In this document: positions 25,738 to 34,946 of the stretch, piece by piece | Layout: each line of letters starts with the position of its first letter | How positions within the stretch are numbered: position 1 is the stretch's first letter | Notes under the pieces: generated by a model | Database searches by the model: none | Told to the model about the DNA's origin: nothing | Seen by the model: only the letters and a program-made list of their open reading frames with translations | From: Bacillota bacterium | GTDB lineage: Bacteria > Bacillota_I > Bacilli_A > RFN20 > CAG-826 | Assembly: GCA_023393065.1 (NCBI GenBank) | Contig: JAEWMX010000007.1 | Span: 15,661-79,660 of the forward strand | Direction of reading: 5' to 3' | Length of the DNA stretch: 64,000 bases | Position numbers and translations under genes: made by a program

Positions 25738-26214
25738 CTAGAAGATTATCGATTCGACAGTTTGCTTAATTAACTCCTGGCGCTTCTTATTGCTCCAGTC
25801 GACGATACTAGTGCCCTTAATCAGGGCGCTTTTGTTATTTAAAGCCTTGATAAATTGATTAATAGCGGAGTTACCACCCATCCAGCGAAAAGGAAAGTGC
25901 TGAGTCATGAAGCCAAAAACAGGTTTTCCGTCAATGCCTTCAGCTTTCGCTAAAAAAGCCTTCATCACCGAGGAGAGGCCAAAGCCGCGAACCGGAGCCC
26001 CGAAGACATAGGCGTCATATCCCGCCGTCTGCGGGCAATTCGTCAAAATAACCTTGCCGGCTTCTAGCTCTTCATCGTTTTGGGCCACAACTCGCTCAAG
26101 GGAGACTTGATGGCCTTGGGCGATGAGTTTGGTTTTGATCATTTCGGCCACCGACAGCGTATTGCCGGTTTTTGAGTGGATGATGATGGCGATTTTTAAA
26201 TTGCTTTCTTCCAT
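25738..26214 (-). CDS. Flavodoxin-like protein
   Basis: The 158-aa single-domain protein has the FMN phosphate loop SKTGNT after a first beta strand (KIAIIIH), a central strand DAYVFGAPV lining the isoalloxazine ring, and FGFMTQHFPF near the third loop. Flavodoxin-fold proteins act as one-electron carriers or flavin reductases. It is followed 19 nt upstream by an aldo/keto reductase gene on the same strand, so both are probably one redox operon. Confidence 0.88.
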   Translation of the reverse strand: MEESNLKIAIIIHSKTGNTLSVAEMIKTKLIAQGHQVSLERVVAQNDEELEAGKVILTNCPQTAGYDAYVFGAPVRGFGLSSVMKAFLAKAEGIDGKPVFGFMTQHFPFRWMGGNSAINQFIKALNNKSALIKGTSIVDWSNKKRQELIKQTVESIIF

Positions 26215-26233
26215 AGGCTATCCTCGATAAATA

Positions 26234-27070
26234 CTAAAAACGCGATTTGGGATGAAGATGGATGGCTTCTAGTTTTTCCATATCTTCGTTAGCGATGACA
26301 AAATCGAGCTCGGCATTGTTTTTGATGCGTTCTTCGTGCGTCGACTTCGGAAGCGGGAGAGTATTTTGCTGAATTGTGTAGCGAAGGGCGATCTGGGCCG
26401 GGCTCACGCCGTATTTGATAGCGAGTTTCTTCACGATAGCCAGCTTAAAGACGCGTCCTGACATCAACGGCGAATAAGCTTCAAAAAGGATATTATTCTT
26501 TTGGCAATACGCGCGATTTTCAAGTTGCGGTTTTCCGACATAAAAAGGCATTTGATTAACATGTGGGACAAAGCCTGTCGCCGCGATGAGCAACTCGATG
26601 TCGCCAATGGCAAAATTCGAGACTCCAATGGCCCGAACTCGTTTCGCTTTGTATAAATCGATCATGGCTTTCCAAGCTTCGATGTTTCCGGCCGTGTGAT
26701 TAGTCCCGATGGCCGTCCATGGCCACGGGGCGTGAATCAAGTAGAGATCGATGTAGTCAAGGCCGAGTCTTTTTAGCGACTTATTAAATTCTTTAACTGC
26801 ACCGTCATACGTCTTTATTTGCGAGGGTAGTTTGGTCGTCACAAAAATAAGTCCGCGATCAAGTCCCGAGTCCTTAATCGCCTGCCCGACGCTCTTTTCG
26901 TTGCGATAGACGGTCGCGGTATCGATGTGGCGATAACCATTTTTTAAAGCTAATAAAACTGATTCATAAGCTTCTTTCCCTTGTTTGACTCTCCAGGTTC
27001 CGAAGCCGATTTTGGGGATTTTCACACCATTGGCAAGTTCATAAGAGCTCTCGAGTACTTTTTCCTTCAT
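26234..27070 (-). CDS. Aldo/keto reductase
   Basis: The 278-aa (beta/alpha)8 NADPH-dependent oxidoreductase reduces aldehydes or ketones. Motifs are GFGTWRV near the start, the catalytic Asp and Tyr in HIDTATVYRNE (about 47-57), the catalytic Lys in TTKLP, His in LIHAPWP, IGVSNF and the cofactor-binding end LPLPKSTHEERI. It matches the 2,5-diketo-gluconate reductase-like group by pattern. Likely the first gene of a two-gene unit with the flavodoxin. Confidence 0.92.
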   Translation of the reverse strand: MKEKVLESSYELANGVKIPKIGFGTWRVKQGKEAYESVLLALKNGYRHIDTATVYRNEKSVGQAIKDSGLDRGLIFVTTKLPSQIKTYDGAVKEFNKSLKRLGLDYIDLYLIHAPWPWTAIGTNHTAGNIEAWKAMIDLYKAKRVRAIGVSNFAIGDIELLIAATGFVPHVNQMPFYVGKPQLENRAYCQKNNILFEAYSPLMSGRVFKLAIVKKLAIKYGVSPAQIALRYTIQQNTLPLPKSTHEERIKNNAELDFVIANEDMEKLEAIHLHPKSRF

Positions 27071-27100
27071 CGGATTGATATCTCCTTGCTTATATTATAG

Positions 27101-28921
27101 CTAGTCAATTGACTTTCGCGGGGTTTTCCTTTTTCTTTCGAGTTCGGTCAAATACATTTTGCGCATGCGATAGGTCGTGGGAGTAATCTCTAAGAGCTCA
27201 TCATCATTTAAGTAGGCCAAACAATTTTCAAGCGACATTAGTCGCGGCGCTCTTAAAACGACTTTTTGCTCTTTGGTCGACATTCTCATATTCGTTAATT
27301 CTTTGGCTCTCGTGACATTGATAATTAAATCGCTGCTATAGCGGTTCTCGCCGACGATCATGCCTTCATAAACTTCGGTTTGAGGAAGGATAAACATCGT
27401 TCCGCGAGCTTCAAGACCTTCGATGGCATAAGTCGTGCTCATGCCCGTGTCGGAAGCGATTAAGACGCCGAGCGTTCGCCCTTTGACTTGGAAATTGGTG
27501 ACGGGGCGATGGTTTTTATATAGGTGGCTCATCAAGCCATAGCCTTTCGTCAAGGTCATAATTTGCGCGTGCAAGCCAATGAGGGCCGCCGCGGCGATGT
27601 TATAGGTGAGGCGAGCGTTGACTTCGCCATAATCGATATTGATGACTTCGGCTTGGCGATTAGCTAAAGCTTCCATCACCGCTCCGAGGCTCTCGGAAGG
27701 AATGTCGAGAAACAATTCTTCAAAAGGCTCATGGGCGATGCCATCAATAAACTTAATTATTGCTTTAGGCTTGCTCACTTCGAGTTCATAACCTTCGCGG
27801 CGCATATTTTCAATTAAGATACCGAGATGGAGTTCGCCGCGCCCGGAGACGAGAAAGCGGTCGCTTCCTTCGATAAGCGCAACTTTTAAGGCGACATCGC
27901 GCTGTATTTCTTTTTCTAGGCGCGCCTGCAATTGGCGAAAAGTGACAAATTTGCCATCCCTTCCGGCAAAAGGTGAACTATTTGGAGCAAAAGTCATCTG
28001 CAAAGTCGGTTCGCTGATGGCTATGGGGGGCAGAGGCATCACATGATCTGGATTGCAGATTGTCTCGCCGACATTGATGTCCGCCAGCCCGGCGACGCCG
28101 ACGATATCACCGGCATGGGCTTCTTCTAATTCAATTTTATTAATGCCGACGAAGCGATACATTTTCATGATCTTGCCAAGCTTATTAGTTTTATCAAGGC
28201 GCGCTAAAGTGATCGTCTCTCCGACGCGCATCGTGCCCGACTTGACGAGGCCGATGCCGATGCGTCCGACAAAGTCGTTGTAATCAAGGAGGCTCGGTTG
28301 AAACTGCAAGGGACCATAGCGATTGATTTTGGGTCCCGGTATCTCGCTGATAATCAAATCGAGAATCGACTCCATTCCCGGCTTTTGATCCCTAGGATCA
28401 GGCGACAGGCTGCTCGTTCCCAAGAGCGCCGAAGCATAGGCGACTTTAAAGTCGAGATATTCTTCCGGAGCATCGAGGGCGATAAAGAGTTCTAAGACAT
28501 CATTTAAGACTTTTTTGATATCGATGTTAGGCCGGTCGATTTTGTTGATGACGACGATGGGTTTAACATGAGCTTCGAGGGCTTTCTTTAAAACGAAACG
28601 GGTTTGCGGCATCGTGCTTTCGTGGGCGTCGATGAGCAGCAAGCAGCCATCGACCATGTTCATGATGCGCTCGACTTCACCGCCGAAATCAGCGTGTCCG
28701 GGCGTATCGAGAATATTGATTTGTAAGCCTTTGTATTGAATGCCGGTCGCTTTGGCTAAAATGGTGATGCCTCGTTCCCTTTCAAGATCGTTTGAATCCA
28801 TCAAGCGCTCCGAGGAGGTTTCATTGTCGCGAAAAAGATGCGCGGTGCGAAACAGTTGATCAACCATTGTCGTCTTTCCGTGATCGACGTGAGCGATAAT
28901 TGCGATATTGCGAATATCCAT
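27101..28921 (-). CDS. typA: Ribosome-binding GTPase TypA/BipA
   Basis: This translational GTPase assists ribosome assembly and stress or cold adaptation. Counting from the chosen start, G1 is AHVDHGKT (10-17), switch I ends RERGITI, G3 is DTPGH and G4 NKID. The EF-G-like domains and the TypA-specific C-terminal part follow (RGTMFI, VYEGMIVGE, NMRMSTKEQ). I begin at the ATG at 28921 (MDIRNIAII, the usual family start) and not at the ATG 24 nt upstream. Length is 606 aa, normal for the family. Confidence 0.96.
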   Translation of the reverse strand: MDIRNIAIIAHVDHGKTTMVDQLFRTAHLFRDNETSSERLMDSNDLERERGITILAKATGIQYKGLQINILDTPGHADFGGEVERIMNMVDGCLLLIDAHESTMPQTRFVLKKALEAHVKPIVVINKIDRPNIDIKKVLNDVLELFIALDAPEEYLDFKVAYASALLGTSSLSPDPRDQKPGMESILDLIISEIPGPKINRYGPLQFQPSLLDYNDFVGRIGIGLVKSGTMRVGETITLARLDKTNKLGKIMKMYRFVGINKIELEEAHAGDIVGVAGLADINVGETICNPDHVMPLPPIAISEPTLQMTFAPNSSPFAGRDGKFVTFRQLQARLEKEIQRDVALKVALIEGSDRFLVSGRGELHLGILIENMRREGYELEVSKPKAIIKFIDGIAHEPFEELFLDIPSESLGAVMEALANRQAEVINIDYGEVNARLTYNIAAAALIGLHAQIMTLTKGYGLMSHLYKNHRPVTNFQVKGRTLGVLIASDTGMSTTYAIEGLEARGTMFILPQTEVYEGMIVGENRYSSDLIINVTRAKELTNMRMSTKEQKVVLRAPRLMSLENCLAYLNDDELLEITPTTYRMRKMYLTELERKRKTPRKSID

Positions 28922-29016
28922 AAAATTTTCCAGCGAGATAAGCATATGCTTAAAAGACGACTATTGCACGAAAAATATAAATTATTTATATCGAAATATT
29001 TAATTATTTATAGCGA

Positions 29017-31260
29017 TTAGATGGTAATGCATCCGGAAATAGGCAGGAACCCGAGCAAGACCATCTGACTGCCGGGTTCGCCGCCTAGCATGGCGATACC
29101 GCGAATCGTAACTACTTGGTCGACATAAGTCGCAAGTGTCGAACGCGAAGCGGGAGCGGTCGGATAAATGTAGATGCTATCAGAACCCGATGTCAAGACG
29201 AATAACGAGTTGGCGGGATCGCTGGGATTCATATAAGACAAGGTGCCGGAAAGCTCATAATAGCGGAAGTCAGATGCGACATATTCATGATTCAAAGCGG
29301 CAAAGTCAGCTAGGCTGATAGGTGTGGGAGTCATCGGCATCGATTGACCGGTCGCCACCACGTGATCGATCGTGCGATGCGGTTCGTTATATAGGAAGAC
29401 GGCCGTACCGGAAGTCATCTTATAACCGACGGCCACGACCTCATCCCCAGGAGCGATGCTGCCGTTATCGGTATTGATGTAAATTATGCCAGTCGAATCA
29501 GCGACCAAGAGGATGAAATTCTCGCCTGAGGTCTGCGAATTTAAGACGACGCATTGAATGACGCGACTTTCCGTTTGACTATCCGGTAATAACTTGAGGT
29601 CAGCGATCGAAATGATGAGATCAGGATCGACATGAAGCTGAATATCAAAGCTTTCGTTGACTGTTTCGTGAAGGACGGCATAAATGTGAACATCAATGTA
29701 GATTTCTTCGGTTATATCTTCGGCGATACGCTGTGTCACAATGCTATATTTGCTAGCATGCGTGCCGAAGGTCTCATAGGTGAGAGTAATAGGCACGACA
29801 TCGTGCACCGCCGGCAAGTCAACAAGCTGTCCGGGAAAGTAAGTCGGTGATTCGAACGCTCCGCGAAACATGGTTTCAAGAAGAGCGAGCAATTCTGCAT
29901 CTCCTCCTTCTCCATCATAATCGAGATCGATGAAATTTTCGCTTCCGTTAAAAATAAACATCAAAATGATGTTTTCCGGATCGTCCATATTCGGAAGGAT
30001 GATACCGCGAATATTGACTCGGAATCCATTGTAGGCGCCTATATAGTTGAAATCGCCTTCGCCGATGACGATGATAGGCATCGTATCGGGATCGCTTGTC
30101 AGCGTCACTTGATGAGTGTTGTAATCAACCCCAATCGTGCCATTAATCTGAGCGTACACGACCCAATTATCAGGTTCATCGGCAGCAAGGGCATTGTATT
30201 GAGCTACCGTTAAGGTGGTCGGGGCGAGGGGAATCTCATTATCGTGAGAATAAAGATCGACGCTTATCGCGCCTCCCGAGCCACCCTCCATCGTCACTAA
30301 AGTGTCTTGCATCGCATAATATCCGCCGGCGCGAATCTCATCGCCGACTATTACTTCTTGATAGCCAAAGAGAATCAAAGTCTCACTAGCATCGGCAATC
30401 ACGATTAATTCCATGTCGCTCTTGCCTAACATGACCACGCCGCGAACGAAGTGATGTTCGGCATTTTCCGGAGCTTCCAAGGACTTAAACTCGGAAATCG
30501 TCAAAACCGGCCATGCCGGATCGATGCCCCATTTGGCATAAAGAATCAAATCGTCTTCTGGCATCGTCGCAAAAGTGTATTCATTAGTTAGCGATGCTTC
30601 GGTATACCATCCATCTAACAAATAGCCGTCTTTGGTCGGATCGCTCGGCGCTTCGACTACCGAACCGGGAGCTTGTGTGATAGGCGCGACAGCTGAACCG
30701 CCATTAGTGACGAATTCGATCGTCGAATGGGAATCGACGCAGCTGTAGTTTATGACAAGGGATGCTAGAGATAAATCACCAGACCCGCTATTGGTAAAAG
30801 AAAAGAAGTAAGGATCGGTAGAGAAGTAATGCGGAATTTCCGAGGTTAAGACCGTCGAACTGACCATCGTCGTTTTTGTCGGCCCGTGATAAAGGGTTGC
30901 TTCTCCCCCTGAAAAAGTCGCAGTTATCGATTTAATCGATGAAATGCGAGTGGTGACGCTATTGGCAAGCGTTCCTCCCGCGGCCAAAACGACATGGGTG
31001 CTCAAAGCCAACTTAGCCGATGTGTAGTTAAAATCAACATAGCGACCCCGACCGGTTCCGGGGCCGAATTCTTCCGTGCTCAAATTAGTTGGAGAATTGC
31101 TTTCGTTTAATATAATCGTGTATGAAGCATCACCATAGGTCAGATGTTGGAGCATTTGGCCGTTGTTGCCAATCGCAAAAATGGCGATGGCGACAATCGA
31201 ACTTATCGAACTAAAAATAAGAAACTTGCGCTTCTTTTTCGTCAATTGATTATCAGTCAT
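29017..31260 (-). CDS. Secreted or membrane-anchored protein with InlB-type repeat and OB-like repeats
   Basis: An uncleaved-looking N-terminal hydrophobic segment (about 12-28) is followed by a beta-rich domain. Around residues 178-245 there is one InlB/Flg_new repeat (IEFVTNGGSAVAP, later YLLDGWYTE and LILYAKW). After it come four related units of about 90-110 residues, each starting with a I-x-x-(F/Y/L)-x-x-L pattern and ending in a G-x-V/I-G-Y or V-x-I-R-G-I strand. They resemble extracellular OB-fold domains. The product is probably exposed on the surface. The ligand is unknown. Confidence 0.75.
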   Translation of the reverse strand: MTDNQLTKKKRKFLIFSSISSIVAIAIFAIGNNGQMLQHLTYGDASYTIILNESNSPTNLSTEEFGPGTGRGRYVDFNYTSAKLALSTHVVLAAGGTLANSVTTRISSIKSITATFSGGEATLYHGPTKTTMVSSTVLTSEIPHYFSTDPYFFSFTNSGSGDLSLASLVINYSCVDSHSTIEFVTNGGSAVAPITQAPGSVVEAPSDPTKDGYLLDGWYTEASLTNEYTFATMPEDDLILYAKWGIDPAWPVLTISEFKSLEAPENAEHHFVRGVVMLGKSDMELIVIADASETLILFGYQEVIVGDEIRAGGYYAMQDTLVTMEGGSGGAISVDLYSHDNEIPLAPTTLTVAQYNALAADEPDNWVVYAQINGTIGVDYNTHQVTLTSDPDTMPIIVIGEGDFNYIGAYNGFRVNIRGIILPNMDDPENIILMFIFNGSENFIDLDYDGEGGDAELLALLETMFRGAFESPTYFPGQLVDLPAVHDVVPITLTYETFGTHASKYSIVTQRIAEDITEEIYIDVHIYAVLHETVNESFDIQLHVDPDLIISIADLKLLPDSQTESRVIQCVVLNSQTSGENFILLVADSTGIIYINTDNGSIAPGDEVVAVGYKMTSGTAVFLYNEPHRTIDHVVATGQSMPMTPTPISLADFAALNHEYVASDFRYYELSGTLSYMNPSDPANSLFVLTSGSDSIYIYPTAPASRSTLATYVDQVVTIRGIAMLGGEPGSQMVLLGFLPISGCITI

Positions 31261-31461
31261 TTTTTAACTCCTTATGCTGTTCGCAAAATCGATGACAGAA
31301 TAATATTTGATAGATGGCTGGAGCCTTTTAGAGTGTTGGAAAAATCTTTTATCTATTATCAGTTAATAGACAAATCACAAAATAAAGCAATAGATATATA
31401 GACTTTGGTTTTATAACATCTAGATAAATTGACTCGAACATAAGGGGTAACAAAAAAGGAT

Positions 31462-32829
31462 TTATTTGCTCGTTTTTGTTTTTTTATATCCGCGATATTT
31501 TTGTCGTTCGCCAAAAATTTGATGACTTGCCTCGGACGCCTTGTTGGCGGTGCTGGCCCCATGGTTTTTTGAAGAAAATGGCTCGCGGCGAAGAGATAAT
31601 GATTTGTTATCTACTCTTGGTTGCTTTTTTTCAAGGTTCTTATTAAAGGGGTTGTTTTGACGAGTGACTTCGGGTTCTTGTGCGACTGCTTCTTTAGGAG
31701 GAAAAGCGAGTGGGCAATTTAACACGGGAATTTCCATGCTGATATGCTTTTGAACGTCTTTAAGTAACGGCAATTCATCGCGAGAGCAAAAGCTGATGGT
31801 GATGCCAGCTTCTCCGGCTCGTCCGGTCCGCCCCATGCGATGGAGATAAGTTTCTGGGGTTTGTGGCATGTCATAGTTAAAAACATGCGAGATTTGACTT
31901 ATGTCAAGTCCTCTAGCCGCAATATCGGTGGCAATCATCACTCGGCTCTCGTGAGCCTTAAAACTCTTTAAGGCCGCCGTTCGAGCATTTTGACTTTTGT
32001 TGCCGTGAATTACTTCGGTATTATATGGTTGTTCAAGGAGTTTTTTTGAGAGGCGATTGGCACCGTTTTTCGTGCGGCAAAAAACAAGAGTTGACAAGAT
32101 CGTTTTATCTTTGAGCAAATGCATGAGCAAGGCAGCTTTATTTTCCTTTTCGACACGGTATAAACTTTGGGAGATGGCCGCTAAAGGGCGTTGGACGCTG
32201 CCGATAGAAATTCGGACTGGATGATTAAGCAAACTTCCTGCAAGAGAGAGAATCTCTTTGGGCATGGTCGCCGAGAAAAGCATCGTCTGCCGATCGTAGG
32301 GTAGTTTGGATATTATCCTGCGGATATCAGGCAAAAAACCCATATCCAGCATCTGATCGGCTTCATCGAGAACAAAGTAATTGACTCTGCTTAAATCAAC
32401 TAGCTTTGCGTCTGCCAAGTCAAGGAGTCGTCCGGGAGTGGCGACGAGGATGTCGATACCGCTGCGAAGATTATGAATTTGCGGTCCTTTGGGGACACCA
32501 CCAAAGATGACACTGACTTTTACTTTTGCATACTTGCCATACTGTTTTATCGATGTTCCAATTTGCGCAGCTAACTCGCGAGTGGGGGCAACGATAAGAC
32601 TCGTCAAAATAGGCGCTTGAAATGACGAACGATTAGTTATTATTTTTTGAAGTAAGGGAATAGCATAAGCTGCCGTTTTGCCGGTTCCGGTCTGGGCGGT
32701 TCCCAACAAATCGAAACCCTCAAGCAAAGGAGGAATAGCCTGCACTTGGATGGGGGTGGGATCAACATAGTCTAAATCGGTGATGGCCTTGAGAATCGGG
32801 TCACTAATTTTTAATTGAGTAAAATACAT
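31462..32829 (-). CDS. DEAD-box ATP-dependent RNA helicase
   Basis: The 455-aa protein has the Q motif (PTPIQVQAIP), Walker A AQTGTGKT (near 45-52), PTRELA, GG-x-P, TPGR, DEAD, SAT, and motif VI HRMGRTGRAG. A lysine-, asparagine- and serine-rich tail of about 75 residues follows, and in such helicases the tail binds RNA. It belongs to the CshA/RhlE group by layout and probably works in RNA decay, ribosome assembly or cold adaptation. An 8-bp inverted repeat lies in its leader. Confidence 0.94.
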   Translation of the reverse strand: MYFTQLKISDPILKAITDLDYVDPTPIQVQAIPPLLEGFDLLGTAQTGTGKTAAYAIPLLQKIITNRSSFQAPILTSLIVAPTRELAAQIGTSIKQYGKYAKVKVSVIFGGVPKGPQIHNLRSGIDILVATPGRLLDLADAKLVDLSRVNYFVLDEADQMLDMGFLPDIRRIISKLPYDRQTMLFSATMPKEILSLAGSLLNHPVRISIGSVQRPLAAISQSLYRVEKENKAALLMHLLKDKTILSTLVFCRTKNGANRLSKKLLEQPYNTEVIHGNKSQNARTAALKSFKAHESRVMIATDIAARGLDISQISHVFNYDMPQTPETYLHRMGRTGRAGEAGITISFCSRDELPLLKDVQKHISMEIPVLNCPLAFPPKEAVAQEPEVTRQNNPFNKNLEKKQPRVDNKSLSLRREPFSSKNHGASTANKASEASHQIFGERQKYRGYKKTKTSK

Positions 32830-32844
32830 ATTTATATCCTTCTG

Positions 32845-32878
32845 GTCAGTAAATTAAGACTCGCAGCTAGTTACTGAC
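32845..32878 (-). promoter_or_regulatory. Leader hairpin of the DEAD-box helicase gene
   Basis: GTCAGTAA and TTACTGAC form a perfect 8-bp stem around an 18-nt loop, ending about 15 nt before the start codon and next to the AGAAGGA ribosome-binding site. It could modulate translation, for example with temperature. Confidence 0.45.
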
Positions 32879-33089
32879 TAAAGCGGGCAATTTATTAAAG
32901 ACGATTTATAATAACATGGTTACTTATATTTAGCACGGTTCTTTTTATATAAATAAAAAAGATCTGTCTTTGCCTAGTCTCACCGCAACAATTGGCGAGT
33001 CTATAATCAAACAAATCTTATGCTTTAGTTAGAGCGAGTCGCAAGAGGATGGGCAATAGTCCAATAAACGGAGGTAATTTCAAAGAAAA

Positions 33090-33177
33090 TGGTGCCTGCG
33101 GCCGGACTTGAACCGGCACGAGATCATCTCTCGATGGATTTTGAGTCCATTGCGTCTACCAGTTTCACCACGCAGGC
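33090..33177 (-). tRNA. tRNA-Leu (CAA)
   Basis: A class II tRNA with a long variable arm. Acceptor GCCTGCG/CGCAGGC, anticodon stem ATGGA/TCCAT with loop CTCAAAA (anticodon CAA), T-arm GGTTCAAGTCC and encoded CCA. Confidence 0.95.
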
Positions 33178-33186
33178 ACTGAAGAT

Positions 33187-33215
33187 ATTATAAACATCGC
33201 TATCTTAAATGCCAA
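33187..33215 (-). promoter_or_regulatory. Promoter of tRNA-Leu(CAA)
   Basis: TTGGCA and TATAAT with a 17-nt spacer, ending 9 nt before the mature tRNA. Confidence 0.8.
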
Positions 33216-33242
33216 ATTATTTATAATTTCATTGTTCTTAAT

Positions 33243-33271
33243 TTGCGGTCGCAATTATTAATGTCTATAAT
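33243..33271 (+). promoter_or_regulatory. Promoter of the CBS-domain gene
   Basis: TTGCGG and TATAAT separated by 17 nt. The ribosome-binding site GAGGTG and the ATG at 33291 follow. It is divergent from the tRNA-Leu promoter. Confidence 0.75.
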
Positions 33272-33290
33272 GAAAAATTGAGGTGATGCT

Positions 33291-33716
33291 ATGAACATAC
33301 TTCTCTATCTTCTTCCCAAAGCACAAGTCGAGTATATCTACGATGACTATACGATTAGACAAGCACTAGAAAAAATGGAATACCACCACTACAGCACCAT
33401 TCCCGTTATTTCTCGGAAAGGCAAGTATGTCGGATCTATCTCCGAGGGGGATCTACTGTGGGAGATAAAACGTTATCGACTGAATCTTGAAGACTGTGAG
33501 AAGCATCCGATTTCAAGTATTACTCCCCATAAAAAAATCGCTCCCATATCAGCGGATAAGCAGATGAGCGATATCGTCGAAATCATCATCAATCAAAACT
33601 TCGTACCGGTCGTCGATGACCTGGAGAATTTCATCGGCATCGTCACCCGAAAATCAGTTATCAATTTCCTGACTAACGAACTCAATAAAAGAAACGGTAT
33701 AAACAATAAGCAATAG
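33291..33716 (+). CDS. Stand-alone CBS-pair protein
   Basis: The 141-aa protein is made only of two CBS motifs: residues about 15-60 (ALEKMEYHHYSTIPVISRKGKYVGSISEGD) and 78-130 (ADKQMSDIVEIIINQNFVPVVDD, then FIGIVTRKSVINFL). Such proteins bind adenine nucleotides. The B. subtilis/Listeria relative CbpB (YkuL) binds c-di-AMP and controls (p)ppGpp synthesis. With cdaA in the same window this is a reasonable, unproven role. It has its own promoter and GAGGTG ribosome-binding site. Its stop lies 1 nt from that of the convergent NUDIX-GNAT gene. Confidence 0.88.
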   Translation: MNILLYLLPKAQVEYIYDDYTIRQALEKMEYHHYSTIPVISRKGKYVGSISEGDLLWEIKRYRLNLEDCEKHPISSITPHKKIAPISADKQMSDIVEIIINQNFVPVVDDLENFIGIVTRKSVINFLTNELNKRNGINNKQ

Positions 33717-33717
33717 C

Positions 33718-34665
33718 CTATTTGACATCGACCCAATAACGGCGCGTAACACGCTCCTGACCTTCAATTATATTAGTCACCTTGTCATGGAGAATACCGC
33801 CGTTTTTTTCGATGATTTTTATTGAACCGACATTGCTTTCATCACATGTGATGAGAACCTTGCGAAAGCCGAATATTTCCCGAATGTAATCGAGGGCCAG
33901 AGCGAGCATCTTCGTCCCATAGCCTCTTCGCCTCTGATCTTGACGAACGCGATAGCCGATGTGACCTCCGAAGCGGAGGAGGAGGTCGGTCAAGTCGTGG
34001 CGAATCGAGATTTCGCCGATGAACTGCTTTCGCTTAACAAGCCACAAATAAGTTCCGCTAACCCAGCCATATGGCAAATTTTTGCCGTGTCGAGCATCGC
34101 CAATTTTTGCAAGGACGTTCGGAACAAAGGGATTGACAAAGCCATCACCGGTGTGGTCGAGGAAAATCCTCGTTTCAAGATAGGATTTAAGAAATATTTT
34201 TGACGGAATGACGAGGCGAATTAAGTCCTCATCTGTATAAGCGATATCGGGTTTGTTTGATAAGTGCATCTTCGCTTTTCTTAAAACCTCACGATCGGTT
34301 TCGTGAGTAATTAATTTTAAAGCTTTGCGATAGCCACACCATAATAAGACATCAACTTCTGAACTCTGCTTTTTGATTCGTCCGCCGACGGGTGTGGCCA
34401 CAAAGAAAACCACTTCCTTAATAATCTTTAGATTATTTCGATATGGCGAGTATGCGATAACTTCTCGAAAGCGATTGTCGATGACAACATCGAGGTTTGT
34501 CTCTTCTTTAATTTCGCGATAAGCAGTCATGATTTCGCTCTCGCCATCTTCGACGTGACCTTTGATTAAGGAATAGTGACCGCGTTTCATCTTGGCGACC
34601 AAAAAGACGAGGCGCGTGCCGAGATATTTGTAGATAACAGCCCCGCAGCTCTTTTCTTTTTTCAT
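33718..34665 (-). CDS. NUDIX hydrolase - GNAT acetyltransferase fusion
   Basis: Two enzyme domains share one 315-aa chain. Residues 1-135 are a NUDIX domain starting KSCGAVIY, with a good box GHVEDGESE then AYREIKEETNL. Residues about 150-310 form a GNAT domain with IGEISIRHDL, the acetyl-CoA loop RQDQRRRGYG (Q/R-x-x-G-x-G/A) and NVGSIKIIEKNGG. The NUDIX part resembles Ap4A-type hydrolases and the GNAT part small-molecule acetyltransferases. No frameshift separates them, so the fusion looks genuine. A common substrate or coupled detoxification is possible; I cannot name it. Confidence 0.9.
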   Translation of the reverse strand: MKKEKSCGAVIYKYLGTRLVFLVAKMKRGHYSLIKGHVEDGESEIMTAYREIKEETNLDVVIDNRFREVIAYSPYRNNLKIIKEVVFFVATPVGGRIKKQSSEVDVLLWCGYRKALKLITHETDREVLRKAKMHLSNKPDIAYTDEDLIRLVIPSKIFLKSYLETRIFLDHTGDGFVNPFVPNVLAKIGDARHGKNLPYGWVSGTYLWLVKRKQFIGEISIRHDLTDLLLRFGGHIGYRVRQDQRRRGYGTKMLALALDYIREIFGFRKVLITCDESNVGSIKIIEKNGGILHDKVTNIIEGQERVTRRYWVDVK

Positions 34666-34702
34666 ACTCGTATTCTAGCAAAATAAAGGTGCGAAATTAA
34701 CA

Positions 34703-34729
34703 AAAAAAGACACCGATTGTGGCGTCTTT
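34703..34729 (-). terminator. Terminator of tRNA-Arg
   Basis: Stem AAAGACGCC/GGTGTCTTT (one G-T pair) with a 6-nt loop, followed by a T-run on the minus strand. Confidence 0.8.
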
Positions 34730-34736
34730 GATATTG

Positions 34737-34814
34737 TGGCGCGCTCGAGACGATTTGAACGTCCGACCCCAACCTTCGGAGGGTTGTGCTCTATCCGGGC
34801 TGAGCTACGAGCGC
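34737..34814 (-). tRNA. tRNA-Arg (CCG)
   Basis: Acceptor GCGCTCG/CGAGCGC with discriminator G, anticodon stem CAACC/GGTTG with loop CTCCGAA (anticodon CCG), T-arm GTTCAAATC and encoded CCA. Confidence 0.95.
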
Positions 34815-34946
34815 ATTAACGTAATTATGATACTGCAAAATCACGCGAAAAACATTTTAACTTATTAATCTGATAACTACAAAAGAAAATGATGACTATA
34901 AACTATCATAATAAGTGATTATAATGACTTTATCTAAGGCGGACAA

